NCBI GenBank assembly: GCA_963932145.1
Contig: OZ010586.1
Span: 53,168,669 to 53,232,668 of the forward strand
Direction of reading: 5' to 3'
Source: Acanthosepion lycidas
Lineage: Eukaryota > Mollusca > Cephalopoda > Sepiida > Sepiidae
DNA: 64,000 nucleotides
Under the pieces are notes generated by a model, which did no database searches, was not told where the DNA came from, and was given only the letters and a program-made list of their open reading frames with translations. Below are positions 46,807 through 58,310 of the stretch, piece by piece. The number at the start of each line of letters is the position of its first letter. Position 1 is the first letter of the stretch. Both the position numbers and the translations under genes were made by a program.

Positions 46807-46905
46807 TATTCAGTGATATAATTAATATCACCTGAAATATTCAGTGATATAATTAATATCACCTGAAATATTCAGTGATATAATTAATATCACCTGAAAT
46901 ATTCT
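46807..46905. repeat. 31-bp tandem repeat, three copies
   Basis: The unit ATTCAGTGATATAATTAATA plus TCACCTGAAAT repeats with period exactly 31 (CAG at 46811, 46842, 46873). Copies look identical. Each unit holds the near-palindrome GTGATATAATTAATATCAC. Confidence 0.9.
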
Positions 46906-46909
46906 TTGC

Positions 46910-47885
46910 TATCAGATTAAATCAAAAAGGCAACACAAAAAATGAATACCATAAACTTTGTAGGCTTAGACGTCTGACTACACTGGACACATTAATGGAA
47001 CACAAAACTGGCATAGCTACCAACATAAATAAAGAAAGATTATAACAATAATATCCAAGTGAAAAGAATAACAAGACTTAGGTATTTTTAGGGTTTGTCA
47101 GTAGACAGACGTTGAGACAAAATACTAAATACATAATAGAATATTTAAAGTTTCACACTAAGTAGTTTGATTATTTTTTAAAGATTCGTAGACATCTGAG
47201 CATGAAATCTGTTATACATTTATCAAGACAATTTATGGTCATAAGTTTGTCAATAGAATTTGTTTTGTATTTTATATTACTGTAAAAATACAAAGGGAGG
47301 ATGAATACTTTCTGTTTTCTATTCAGTCAATAAGAAGCTTTTTGAATGCAACATTTCACAAATAGTGAATCTCCAAAGGCTTTCATCTGCAACACTTGTG
47401 ATTGATCCTAAAAACTTCAAGAAAGAAATTTTACAAGTAAAAAAAAAATTCTACAATTTCTTTTCCCATTCATTTTTACCTTCGAAGAATCAATATTATG
47501 ATCCTTGAAAAGTTTAGAAATGATGAAAAAGTAAAATATTTTTAGTTTTATTGCAAAGAGAGCTAAATAACTAACAAAAATGAGATATTTTGATTTGCAA
47601 TCATTCATTTTCAGTACAGAAAGAAATTCAAAGTATAAGACTATTTATAGTAAGTAATTGAATAAAATACATATTATCCTTACAAGCCTAAATGAACAAA
47701 ATAAAAATCTTTTGAGTTATAAAAATGAATTCATGGTAACAAAATAAAATTATCTTAGAAGCTAAGCATTGATGGTCTGATATCCTTCATTCTAATTAGT
47801 AAATGACATTTGCCATAAGTGACAGTTAACAACTGGCTTTGATATCAGTAAGCTTATAATATTGTAAGACCAAATAAATCTCTGT
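46910..47885. other. AT-rich non-coding stretch
   Basis: No gene or repeat recognised. Confidence 0.35.
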
Positions 47886-47887
47886 CA

Positions 47888-48000
47888 ATGTATCATATCT
47901 CTTCAGGACATAGGTAATCATGGCTCTCCACAATAAAGTTTTTAAATGCCATATCCCTTTAGAATACAGTCAATCATGGTTCTCCACAACTTCTTTTCTT
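47888..48000 (-). repeat. LINE (RTE-like) 3' tip, twice in tandem
   Basis: CATAGGTAATCATGGCTCTCC at about 47909 and GTCAATCATGGTTCTCCACA at about 47968 are two copies of the same 3' tip found at 28560, 34525 and 53380. Confidence 0.55.
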
Positions 48001-49120
48001 TAATATATGTGAATTATCATGACTTCTTTATGGTTTTCTGTTGCTTTTTTCACAGTTTGGAATTCAGAAGTCTTTCCCCTTAACTGGAGCGAGATGTTCA
48101 TGCCTTTCCCAAGGACATTTCTGTGAAAATGAACACAACAAACTAAGTGGGGATTTGAACCTGGTTTGCCAATTCAACTTTCCATGCTGATAACTATTAT
48201 ACAACCCACCCATCCACTACATAAATATTTATCTTAAATAGTCAGTTATATCTTCAAATGTTTATTAAGTGATGAATGAAGACAGAAGGAAAACATTCAG
48301 TTATATGAAACTTTTCAGCTTTCATTTCCATCATATTTCAAAATCCAATACTTGGAAATGTCTTTCTAAAGTGTGCTAAACTAAGTTGTATTTTTGTTTT
48401 ACATCTTTTTCTTTTAATAAATGCGTTATAATCTTGAATACCTCTGGGGTTTTAAGTTATTTTTTCCAGGTATACATCACTTAATGTTAAAACTCCATTT
48501 ACTCTGATTTTAAAGTAATAGTCAAAATATTCACCATTTACTTGATTTTGAAAATGGCAATCCCAAAAATGTTATGCTTTTATCTCTGAGTTGTTTTATG
48601 AAGTTTTACTTTCTACTATTTCAGTAAAGCTATTATTACTGTCAAAAGTTTCCAAAAGACACTTTAATGACACAATATAAACAAAGGGATGAATGAAAGA
48701 TTTGTACAGCTTTGTTGATTCTTTCTTTGTCTGGTTAGCAACCAGAGAATTTCTTAAAACTTGTAAAGGAAGATGTTCAAAAGTATCTATTGAAATTTCT
48801 AGGCATCTAATCAGGTGATATCAAGTTTATAATACTTTTTTAATTTTTTAATCCAAAACAAAGATAGCATTGAGAAAAGAAGACAGCTATATAAAGGCCA
48901 AAAGAGAAAAAGGAATAGATGATCTTCCTAAATCAGTTGAAAAACAATTTATATTTTTGAAATAAAAACACTAAAGAGTAAACATTTCCTTTCAAATTCT
49001 AAAAGAAAAAAGAAAGTCAAGATTATTTTCTTTTATCATACTGAAACTGACATCTTTTAAATTAAATATTATGACATACAGAGAAAGTATATTTTCTAGT
49101 GGCATTCTGAATTCAGATGT
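48001..49120. other. Non-coding stretch with a decayed tRNA-like segment
   Basis: About 48090-48200 reads on the minus strand as a tRNA-like repeat (B box complement of GGGATTTGAACC), probably an old SINE. The rest is AT-rich. Confidence 0.4.
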
Positions 49121-49124
49121 AGAG

Positions 49125-49535
49125 CATTATATTTCTACTAGTTATAGCATTGAATGTTGGACAATGTTCTTACAGATGAAGAGAAGACTTGATGTAATGG
49201 AGATGCGGTTCTACAGAAGAATGCTGAGAATAGCATAGACAGAGAATGTAAGCAATGAGGAAGTTTTAGGAAAAATGGGAACAAAAAAACACTTATACAA
49301 AGGATCAGAAGGAGATATATATGTAATAAAAAGAAAAGATGGCTTCAATAATTTGGCACACACAAGACATACTGAAAGAGAAAAAAGGAAACAGAAAGTA
49401 ACACACATAAAAATTTTGTGTAGATGAGTAGTAAAACAAGGACTGGGAGAGATTGTACAAAGATAAAGGATAGGAAGTTGTGGAGAGTCATAATCAGCCA
49501 CATCATGAAGGTATACAGCACATAAAAGAAAATAG
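49125..49535 (+). pseudogene. LINE (RTE-like) C-terminal end, old copy
   Basis: The landmarks of 28545-28985 appear in order on the plus strand (GCATTGAATGTTGGACAAT, ACAGAAGAATGCTGAGAATA, GGAAGTTGTGGAGAGTCATA, GAAGGTATACAGCACATAAA), without an open frame. Confidence 0.65.
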
Positions 49536-49706
49536 GCTATTTAAAATTCAAATGCAGAATAAATTCACTATATAAATTAATCTGATTATGAAACAATAAA
49601 ATTAACTCAATATGTTAAAGAAATATTTTTTAACACTACCACTGTGGTTGATGTATTTATATGACATTACAAAACTTACATTCCTTTCTGTTGATTGAGA
49701 TATATA

Positions 49707-49707
<1 letters not shown>

Positions 49708-49749
<42 letters not shown>

Positions 49750-49760
49750 ATATATATATG

Positions 49761-49849
<89 letters not shown>

Positions 49850-49879
49850 GTATGTATACATACATATATATATATATAT

Positions 49880-49920
<41 letters not shown>
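49708..49920. repeat. Compound (TA)n/(TATG)n/(CA)n microsatellite
   Basis: TA runs are interspersed with TATGTATG blocks, then TACATACA and (CA)n. Tyr-Ile frames on both strands are artefacts. Confidence 0.9.
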
Positions 49921-49924
<4 letters not shown>

Positions 49925-50068
49925 AAAGTGAACATTGAAGTCAACACTCAGAGGTGGCAGACTGTTTCATGCTAAACACAATCATCAGGCCTTTTGTGAC
50001 CTGATGACTCCATTTAGCATGAAACAACCTGTTGCCTCTGAGTGTTGACTTTAATGTTCACTTTTATA
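49921..50068. repeat. Foldback element, 148 bp
   Basis: Arms 49921-49973 and 50016-50068 start TATAAAAGTGAACATT and end in its complement, with about five mismatches. Inside, CATCAGG and CCTGATGA make a further stem. The following 70 bases match those after 18467-18560, so the family includes a flank, and a (TA)n run (50148-50208) closes it as at 18 kb. Confidence 0.75.
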
Positions 50069-50145
50069 TTTACATATGCTCTATCTCTGATATTGATCAC
50101 TTTACCCTATAAATATAGCACACCTTAAAAAACTATATTTCTTCA

Positions 50146-50147
<2 letters not shown>

Positions 50148-50208
<61 letters not shown>
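50148..50208. repeat. (TA)n microsatellite
   Basis: Pure TA run. Confidence 0.9.
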
Positions 50209-50217
<9 letters not shown>

Positions 50218-50499
50218 GTGGAGGATTCAAGACACTGAAATATTAGTTTTATAAACTATTGCTTAGTGATATTTTTAGATCATCATAGACAAATAGTAAC
50301 ATATAATACAACCTGTTTTGTGATGAAAAAATTCTATGTAATGTGGAACCTGATAATCATTGCTATCCACATGATAATTTAAACATTAAAAAAGCAAAAA
50401 AACAATGAAAGCATTGACATAAAATCAAAAGAGAGAATGGTCATAATAGGAAAAATATAATTCATCAAATACTAAATCCAAGAGCCACTCATAGTAGAG

Positions 50500-50865
50500 G
50501 GTTACTGAATTAACTTCTTGCATGACCAGAAGAGGAGAAAGTAAGTACAGTCTATGAATATATATAGGATAGATAATGGTTGATACTAAAATTGAAGAGG
50601 TTAGGACTGTAGTGATTGGAGGAAATATCATTTTGCAAGTCTGTTCCACAAAATAGCAGTTCTTGGAAAGAAGCTATCTGCCTTCTTACCAATAATGGAA
50701 TAATGCAAAAGAATAAGGATGATTCACCCTTGTGCATGTGACACAATAGGGTCATGGCTGTAAAGTTCTGAACTGGTGAAACTAAGGAATATAGCTCATT
50801 TGAACACTTGCCATGGAAGTAGCAATAGGAGAAGCCTGTGGATCTTGGTGATAAGCAGCCTTCTT
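50500..50865 (-). pseudogene. LINE (CR1/Jockey-type) C-terminal end, reversed
   Basis: A minus-strand frame of 106 codons gives CYFHGKCSNELYSLVSPVQ, TAMTLLCH (decayed TARTRHAT) and, after a frame slip, FNFSINHYLSYIYS. It matches 21846-22425 over the same region. Confidence 0.7.
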
Positions 50866-50924
50866 TGAACATCTATGTATATATACATTTTCAAAATTTA
50901 CTTATACCACTTTATAAAAATTAT

Positions 50925-51035
50925 ATTACCAACTGTCGCATTATTTATATTATTCGGATTATTGTCCTCATCTTTGTCACCATATTTATCACAACGTTTC
51001 GGCCGTTGTACGCTCTGGCCTTCCAACTGTTGCTT
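50925..51035 (-). repeat. SINE-1 body fragment, reversed
   Basis: TATTCGGATTATTGTCCTCA, CAACGTTTCGGCCGTTGTAC and GCTCTGGCCTTCCAAC. Close to the family consensus, so probably young; truncated at both ends. Confidence 0.75.
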
Positions 51036-51039
51036 TATT

Positions 51040-51670
51040 TAATCATTTTTCAAGACACTGTGAAATGTCAGTTCCAAAAATTTGGGTTATAAACTAACTA
51101 GTGCTTAGTGCTATTTCCAAACCAGCATAGACAAATAGTAGGATATATTGAACCTGCTTTGGGATGTATTTGTATTATTATATTATTTTTTAGGGGTGTA
51201 GCTTAGGTTAGTTTGTACTGTAGGGAATTTGATTGTAAATGAAAAGGTAGCACTCATGAGAAATCAGCATCTGTGTAGATATTTATTGCCATTAAATGGA
51301 AATTTCATATTTCTCATCAGGCCAGCACAACCAGGCAACAATGCTATAACAATGCAGCAGTAAAAGTGTTAAGTGTATCATAATAAAATAGATTTCATGT
51401 GCAATAAAACATCAAATGCTTTTGGTCAGAGACTTATAAAGTCAGAAATTTAGAGTGTTTAAAACACACACACAAATCTTAACATTTGCAGAGGAATTTG
51501 AAAACAAAAGCTATCCAGATATTTCTCTTAAAATTGCAATTTCTTCTCAATATGTTTTGATCTTGTTAAATTAAATGAAAAGAAAAAAAATTTTCATTTT
51601 TTGATTGATTGATTCGTTTAGAGGTTATTCAAAAACAGAAAAAAAAATTTCCATTATAAGAATTAGTGGG
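51040..51670. other. Non-coding stretch
   Basis: 51300-51375 resembles 19560-19645 (CAGCACAACCAGGCAACAAT, ATGCAGCAGTAAAAGTGTTAA), perhaps a decayed piggyBac-like MITE. No gene. Confidence 0.35.
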
Positions 51671-51671
51671 G

Positions 51672-51948
51672 AATAATAATGATTTTAGTGATACAAGTCT
51701 TACTAATTAACCCATTCTCTGGGGGAGAAGAGGTGGATTCATAGCTTTCCCAAGTTTATTTGCACATAAGTGAATTTAAGGAAACCAACAGGAATGGGAA
51801 CTCAGCTCTCTTATTAACAATTCCAAGCCATTATCTATTACACTAGCTGTAGATCCAAGCTTACAGCACCCAGTAATCCCAAGCGGTGACCTGTCTAGGT
51901 ACTGACCAACATTACTTAACTTCAGTGACCCACAGGAACTGGTGTTTT
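51672..51948 (-). repeat. SINE-2 (5S-tRNA), reversed, near complete
   Basis: Tail at 51672-51760, tRNA-like block at about 51790-51860 (AACAATTCCAAGCCATTATC), 5S-like block at about 51860-51945 (TTACAGCACCCAGTAATCCC, AACATTACTTAACTTCAGTG). All parts are in the same order as 15352-15694. Confidence 0.8.
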
Positions 51949-51949
51949 C

Positions 51950-53355
51950 AGTTTTGTTAACATCATAACAAATGGTCCTTATAAAATTAACTCTAAATGA
52001 AAGTTTAATCCCCACAAAAAAGATTCCATATGGAAAGTATTGTTTTAAGTGAATAAACATCCAGATGAAGACACAATAATGAATCTTCTAAGAAAAAGAT
52101 TTTATAGCCACAAATAATGAAATAATTTAGTTTCTTGTACTTTCTGGCTCTAATTTTAGCTCAAGAATTCTAGAAGGATTCATTCATTTATATTTACACA
52201 GTTGATTGTCTACTCAAGTTGGCTACTTTATTTCCTGTCTTATTGCGCACAGAATTTAATACATCAATGACTTGATTTTCTGAGCATAAGCTGCCAAGGT
52301 CAACATGATAATACAAAGAGTAAAAGTTATAGATTTGTGTGAGAAAAACAAAAAAAGACTCTTTCTTCCTTAATGGACTAAAGAGAAACATAAAATTTGA
52401 TACAAAATACTGAACAAGTTGAATTCTAAAATTAATCCTTCACAGAAAGACAAATAAGTTCTGATCTGCAAATTATTCAGGTCAGTATTTTCTTCCTTGA
52501 CACTTTTATTACTAAGTATATCAGGGATAAACCAATCGATACATTTGAAGAATACTTAAAAGCTATAATCTGAGGTGAACCCATGAAATGAAGTATAGCA
52601 GTACATATATGAAAAGATGTCAAAATATTAGACGAGGAAATTGTGTAGGGTAAAGAAAGTTCAAATATAAGCCTGACAAAGAGCAGCTTAAGCAAGTCCA
52701 GTACACAGCTCAATACTCCATAGGAACTTGTGCTAAGTAGAGAAAAAAAAAATCTTTAAAAAAAAAAACACCAGGACATTTCAAGTAAGTGAAACCCTAA
52801 GATAATAGTAAAAAAAATTATCTCTTTTTTCCAAATAATCACCAAATCTTAATTAAAATATATATTCATTAAGAAAACCTTTATTAAATAAATTAAAACC
52901 ACTTTAAAAAATTTTATCAAGCTCAAATAAGAATATTAATTAAAAATTAGTATTTTTATTCCAGCTTGTCAAAAAAAAAAACACACATGTACACATTACA
53001 TTTCACTTATGTTGCCACGCTTATTACTTCTAAAATTTTAGATCCCAAAATGCACTCCATGCACTTTCATCAGATACATTTAACATCCTATTTTTTAAAA
53101 AATAGTGTGGTTGCACCATTTTAAAATTTTAAAGTCACCATTTGTTGCAACCTATCCTCATGGTGATGAAAGCTCAGATGATATTTCCTGTACTTTTCTC
53201 CTGAAACAAACTTTGGACAATTTTTGATGGAATTTCCTCCTTGTCTGAGAAGTATTATTCATAACTTGTAAAAGTCTGAGAAAAATTAATCGACACAAAA
53301 TGTCTGCCATTTTTAATAGTATATACCCCAATAAATATTTGCTGTCTAAACCTTC
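51950..53355. other. Non-coding stretch, unrecognised
   Basis: 52200-52740 has more even composition and short frames on both strands (52194-52391 and 52477-52713 minus) without a domain I know. The rest is AT-rich. Confidence 0.3.
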
Positions 53356-53359
53356 TTCT

Positions 53360-53600
53360 TTATGCGCCATGTCTCCTCAGGATGGAGGAGATCATGGCTC
53401 TCCATAACTTCCTGTCCTTTTGTAACTCTTAATAAATTTCGTCTTTTTCCTATTTCTCTTAAACCCCTGTTTCGCCATCCATTTATTCAAGCTCACTAAA
53501 TATGTTCTGCATTGTTTTCCTCTGTCCATCTTGCCTTCAAATTGTCCTGTGAGTATCAGATTTTCCAAGCCCTCTTTCCTCATTATGTGCCTTACACAGA
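53360..53600 (-). pseudogene. LINE (RTE-like) 3' end
   Basis: A minus-strand frame of 63 codons, KEGLENLILTGQFEGKMDRG and MAKQGFKRNRKKTK, is the last part of the LINE ORF, then the 3' tip GGAGAGCCATGATCTCC. A good copy of this end. Confidence 0.75.
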
Positions 53601-54362
53601 ATAAATAATTGATAAACTAAGCTACTCTGTAACAAGTGAATTCCCAGTGTGAGACATGTTACTAACATTAATGATCTGGATGTAATAATTCACATTAACC
53701 TGCATATTCACTTTGAAGTATTTTCATATGGTACCATTTAAGAGGATCAGCAAACTATCCATTGATAATTCTTAATTCTGATTCAATAACCAAATCTCAT
53801 CAGTTAAACGTAGAATACTCTAGAATCCAATAATGAATTAATCATATACAGAAAGTGAAGGTGTTATACAAATTTAGGAGTTATCTATCCTAAGATAAGT
53901 ATGTAGTCACCTAATATTAATATGTATGCAACTTAAAGACAAATAAACTTCAAAAAGATAAAACACAAAGTCAATATATGGTTGGTTTTCCAGTTAGAAT
54001 TTTGCCTTCTTCCAGGAACTTTTAATTAACTTATGGAAGGTTGGGTTGAGTAGCAGTGTTGAAAACATTAAACTCATTCACAAAGAAAAAGTAAAGGGGA
54101 AAAAAAAAGAAAATTTTTTATCATTTCTTATGAAGACATTTTTTGCCCAACAGGAATTAGACTAGAAACAGGAGTTTTTTTGTTGTTTTTTTTTTAACGA
54201 CTCCTATTACTTCTTCTGCAGGGACTGTTACTCTGACTGGCTACTTGATATATTGTCCCTTTATTTATATCTGGTGTATGGACAAATTAGAGAATACAAA
54301 TATATGCATTAATATGAAACAGAAAAATGATCATCTCTATTTGAATATGTCTTACTTTAAGA

Positions 54363-54872
54363 CATTGCTTTTCAACCTTTTTAAGCAATGTCATACCTAG
54401 GAGCAAATGAAAATATCATGGCACACTTAGTAAAATTTTTAAATGTTATGAAATAAAACCATAGATTTTTTTAAAAATACACACACAAATATGGTTCATT
54501 TATTCAAACAAAGGAAAATTTAAAAAAAGTTAAAGTAAAAAAAATAAAAATACTTTTAAAAAAAATGAATATTAAAACAAAGTATTTAAAATAACATAAT
54601 TGAAGAATTGTGAAAAGAATTATTAGGTTGGTGCAAAAATAATGACGTTTTTGACGTATTTTTTAACATCAAAAAACGTCATTATTTTTGCACCAACCTA
54701 ATATTTGAAAAAAAGTTTAATATCTATTCATTTATTCAAATACTAACTCTGTATCATTACTACTTCCACACACACACGCACACACACACACACACACTCA
54801 CATAAATATGTATACCATGACAATATTTTGCAGCACACTAGTATGCTGTGACACAGTGGTTGAGAATCACAG
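54363..54872. mobile_element. Non-autonomous hAT element with nested MITE
   Basis: Ends CATTGCTTTTCAACC and GGTTGAGAATCACAG are inverted repeats with about three mismatches. The 8-bp duplication CTTTAAGA stands at 54355-54362 and 54873-54880. Inside lie a mariner MITE (54623-54701) and a (CA)n run (about 54768-54800). It is the same type as 29296-29793. Confidence 0.85.
54623..54701. mobile_element. 79-bp mariner MITE hairpin (MADE1-like ends)
   Basis: TTAGGTTGGTGCAAAAATAA and its complement, with TA at 54621-54622 and 54702-54703, nested in the hAT element. Confidence 0.9.
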
Positions 54873-54990
54873 CTTTAAGAGTTTGTACTAATTTATACCT
54901 CGTGTGTGGACATAATGGTGAACACAAAAATATGAATTAATATTTAACAGAAAAATGATCAAATCTATTTGAACATGTATTACTTTAAGA

Positions 54991-55734
54991 GTTTCTAATA
55001 ATTTAATAGCTATACATATTTAAAAGCTGAAACAGTGGATTAATAATTTGATATATGTTTAAATGCTGCATAATATTTAGCTTTCTCAGGAAGTTATAAG
55101 TTAATTAAATTTTATTTTAAGTTATTATCCACTGATTAGGGATATTCTATCTTATTAATAATTTTCATTAAAAAGGAGGTTTATATTTTGTCTGAAACTG
55201 ATTAACTAATAAAATGTTTTAATTCTGTGTCTGCTATAAATTCAATCTGTCTAATTTGTTTTAATTAAATCTTAATTTATATAGGTTTTTAAAGATTTTG
55301 TCCACAAATACTACAAAGTTGAAAGAATTTCTTTTTATATTAAGTCACACCTGTTGCCCTCCATAGCTCAATAGATATAACATACATCAAGCTTAGAAAA
55401 ATAAATATTTTGAAAATAAGACTTACAAACTAATAGTGTCACTAAACACTGATGGTTACATAATAATGTCCAAAGAAAATGACCCCAAAATTATATTCAA
55501 CACTTAACATATTCACAGTTACCTTAGTATCTGCTTTTATTTTATATCCAAATAAAAAGATAGGGCTCTTATTATTTACATCATTCCTCTATATTGTAAT
55601 GATTTTGGTAAAAATTATATTGTAGTGATTTCTGTATAAATTGTAATGATTTCTATATAAATTATATTGTAATGATTTCAGTATAAATAAAACATAATAA
55701 ATGTAAATTAAAATTAAAGGAATTCTGACATATA
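54991..55734. other. AT-rich non-coding stretch
   Basis: TTGTAATGATTT(C/T)(A/T)(A/G)TATAAA-type units recur at about 55590-55690. No gene. Confidence 0.4.
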
Positions 55735-55882
55735 ATGGAAGGAGAATGTTTTATTCAAACTCTTTTGTTCTCCATGTGTGTGCTCTATTTAAAATTGCTG
55801 CTCAGCACCTTCTGGGGAATCCAGCCCCTTTTCCAGTTAAAGAGTTGCCAAGGGAAGTAACTCGTGATGATTAATAGTTCCG
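55735..55882. repeat. Direct repeat, possible LTR remnant (left)
   Basis: GGAGAATGTTTTATTCAAAC, TTCTCCAT and CCTTTTCCAGTTAAAGAGTT match 62705-62850 in the same orientation, at about 75% by eye. Confidence 0.6.
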
Positions 55883-55910
55883 CCCCTTTTTTCATTTTCA
55901 GCATCAGGTA

Positions 55911-55979
<69 letters not shown>

Positions 55980-58310
55980 ATCATCAAAAAATATATCAGA
56001 CAGTAAATTCATTAAACAGAGGATTCCTTAGGCTCTGATGTGAACCCAAGAATGGTACCTTTTTTTTTTGTCAGTCCGCAGTTTGTACATCAGTTGGTAT
56101 CAAAGAGATTTTGCCAATTTCTTTTCTATCAATCATTTCCTGCAAAATAGCCATTTCTATGCAAAGTCTCTTATCCAAAATTTGTGTTGATGAATGTACT
56201 GCATTATAGAGACAGCAATTGTCAGTTTTATATATAATTTGTATATTTTCATTATTATCTTCAAGTTGCAACAATTCTATAAAAATTTCCTATAAAAAAG
56301 TCAATACCTCTGCTGCATCAATCATAACTAATATCTTGGCTGCTAGAGAACTTTTGATGATGTTTCTAATATATTTTGATTGCCAAGCAATGGGCATATA
56401 TCTATTGGTACTTCCTACAAAAAGTGTATATACCCCTACTTGTAATCCACCATACATTTCCTAAATCTGGAATGTCTATCTGTGATTTTTTTTTACTGTT
56501 TTTTTTTTTTGACTACTCTGCTTGTTTTATACATTCTACATTTTTTCTTTTAATACAGAACAATGCACTAATATCATAACTTAGATCTAGCCTGGTCTGG
56601 GTGGCTAGCCAATTAAGCTGACCAGTCAGATGTCATGTCTCTGTTACTTCTGTTGTGGATATAGTGTCTTTCAAATTTCTTCCTACTTCTACATGTATAT
56701 ATTTTAACTGTCTTACATATTCATTCTGTCCTAGTTTGATCTTAACTCCATTTTTCTTTATGTTTAATCATATATATTGAAATTTGGCAACTTCTTCAGA
56801 TTTGACTTCAAATATATGATGAATTTTCTTTATAACTGATCTGAAAGATTTCTGTTCTTGCAAAGTAGAAATCACCAACATGAGCAGCAATTATTCCCTG
56901 CAGTTTGTTTCCAAAATCTTCTTTCTTGCCTTTTCCAGATAATCATTTGAGGAAGAAATCATTATATTTTTCTAATCAAAAGAAATTTTTTTGTTTGCTC
57001 AACCTTATTTGCTTGCCATTCTGATACTCCATGATCAAAGTCCAACCAAAAGGGTTCGCCTTGTTCCCTAACAACATTCATTAAGTGTTTGTTTCTACCT
57101 TTGCCTTTGCCTGTCTGACATTCAATTTTCTCTACTCTGAATCATCATCATTGGCAAGCTTGCATTTAATAGTTTGTCCTGGTTTCAGGAGTTCAATCTT
57201 CTTAAATGAAAAAACAAATTGCATCTAATTGATCATGGTACAAGATACAGTGTTGGAGTCAGGATTCCTAGTAAGGAAAATTCTGGCATTATTAGTGCTA
57301 TATTCACACACTAGATAGTATATTTTGACACTCCAGGATTAATCCTCACTGACAATGCCAGAGATTTCAATAACCAATCATTTAGTAACATGGCACAGAA
57401 CTTGAATATTGTAGTATGCACTACTGCTGCTGAAAGTCCATGTAGCAATGCTTTGAATGAACGACACAATGAGATACTGAGAGAAATGGAGAAGAAAACT
57501 ATTGAAGACACAAGTTATAGTTTTGATGTAGCACTTGCATGGTCCATAAATGCCAAAAATAAACTTCACAGTGGCCATGGTTATAGTCCTAACCAACTTG
57601 TTTTTGGTAGGAATTCCAACTTGCCTTCTTTTTTTAAATAACAATCTCCCTACATTAGAAGATATTTCTACCAGTGAAGTTTTTGCAAAACAACCTCAAC
57701 ACAAGAAACATTTCATAGCATGTAAATCTTCATCAACAAGTTCAAACAAGTACAGTACAGTATATACAAAAATGGTGATGCTGTTCTCTGTAAAAGAAAC
57801 ATGTGATAGATGACTTGGTACAGGAATTGTCATAGGGTCGGAGCCATGGTGTTCTATACTCCAGGCCAAGTCATGACGCAACTGAGAGCCAGAACTGGAA
57901 GCCTATTGAAAAATGTAGGATTTTCAGAAATTTTAGAAGAAAATGAAGTCAACCACTTTATGAAATACTTAGAATAACATTTTTATTCACACCTGAGGAT
58001 AATAGGATGTGTTGAAAGATAAATAAATGAAAATATGTATTTTTGCTATGAACACTGATAATTATTAAACAACACAAAGGGGTAATTATGATTTCTGGTA
58101 AAGGATATATTGAATCAGAAATTTATATTATTTACAGGTGTCACTGAATCCTTTATTTAATCTATTCCCTGTGAGTGAATAAAGACTTTGGTTTAAATTT
58201 ACATTACAGTTACTGGGTTTGACAAACAGAACCCAAGAAGGCTGGAAGACATCAGCCGAAGTGTGTATATAACAATCAATCATCACAGAAATATAGACAA
58301 ATAAAACAAA

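Larger units (their letters stand above)
54266..54990. repeat. Tandem duplication split by a transposon
   Basis: About 54266-54362 and 54896-54990 are direct copies (GTATGGACAAATTAGAGAAT against GTGTGGACATAATGGTGAAC; AACAGAAAAATGATCA in both). Taking out the hAT insertion leaves a simple tandem duplication with a unit of about 110 bases. Confidence 0.75.

Noticed and set aside
46807-46905. CRISPR-like array
   Set aside because: Units are contiguous at period 31 with no spacers, and the genome is eukaryotic.
52194-52713. Two minus-strand frames as a gene
   Set aside because: No domain, no splice context, no continuity between the frames.
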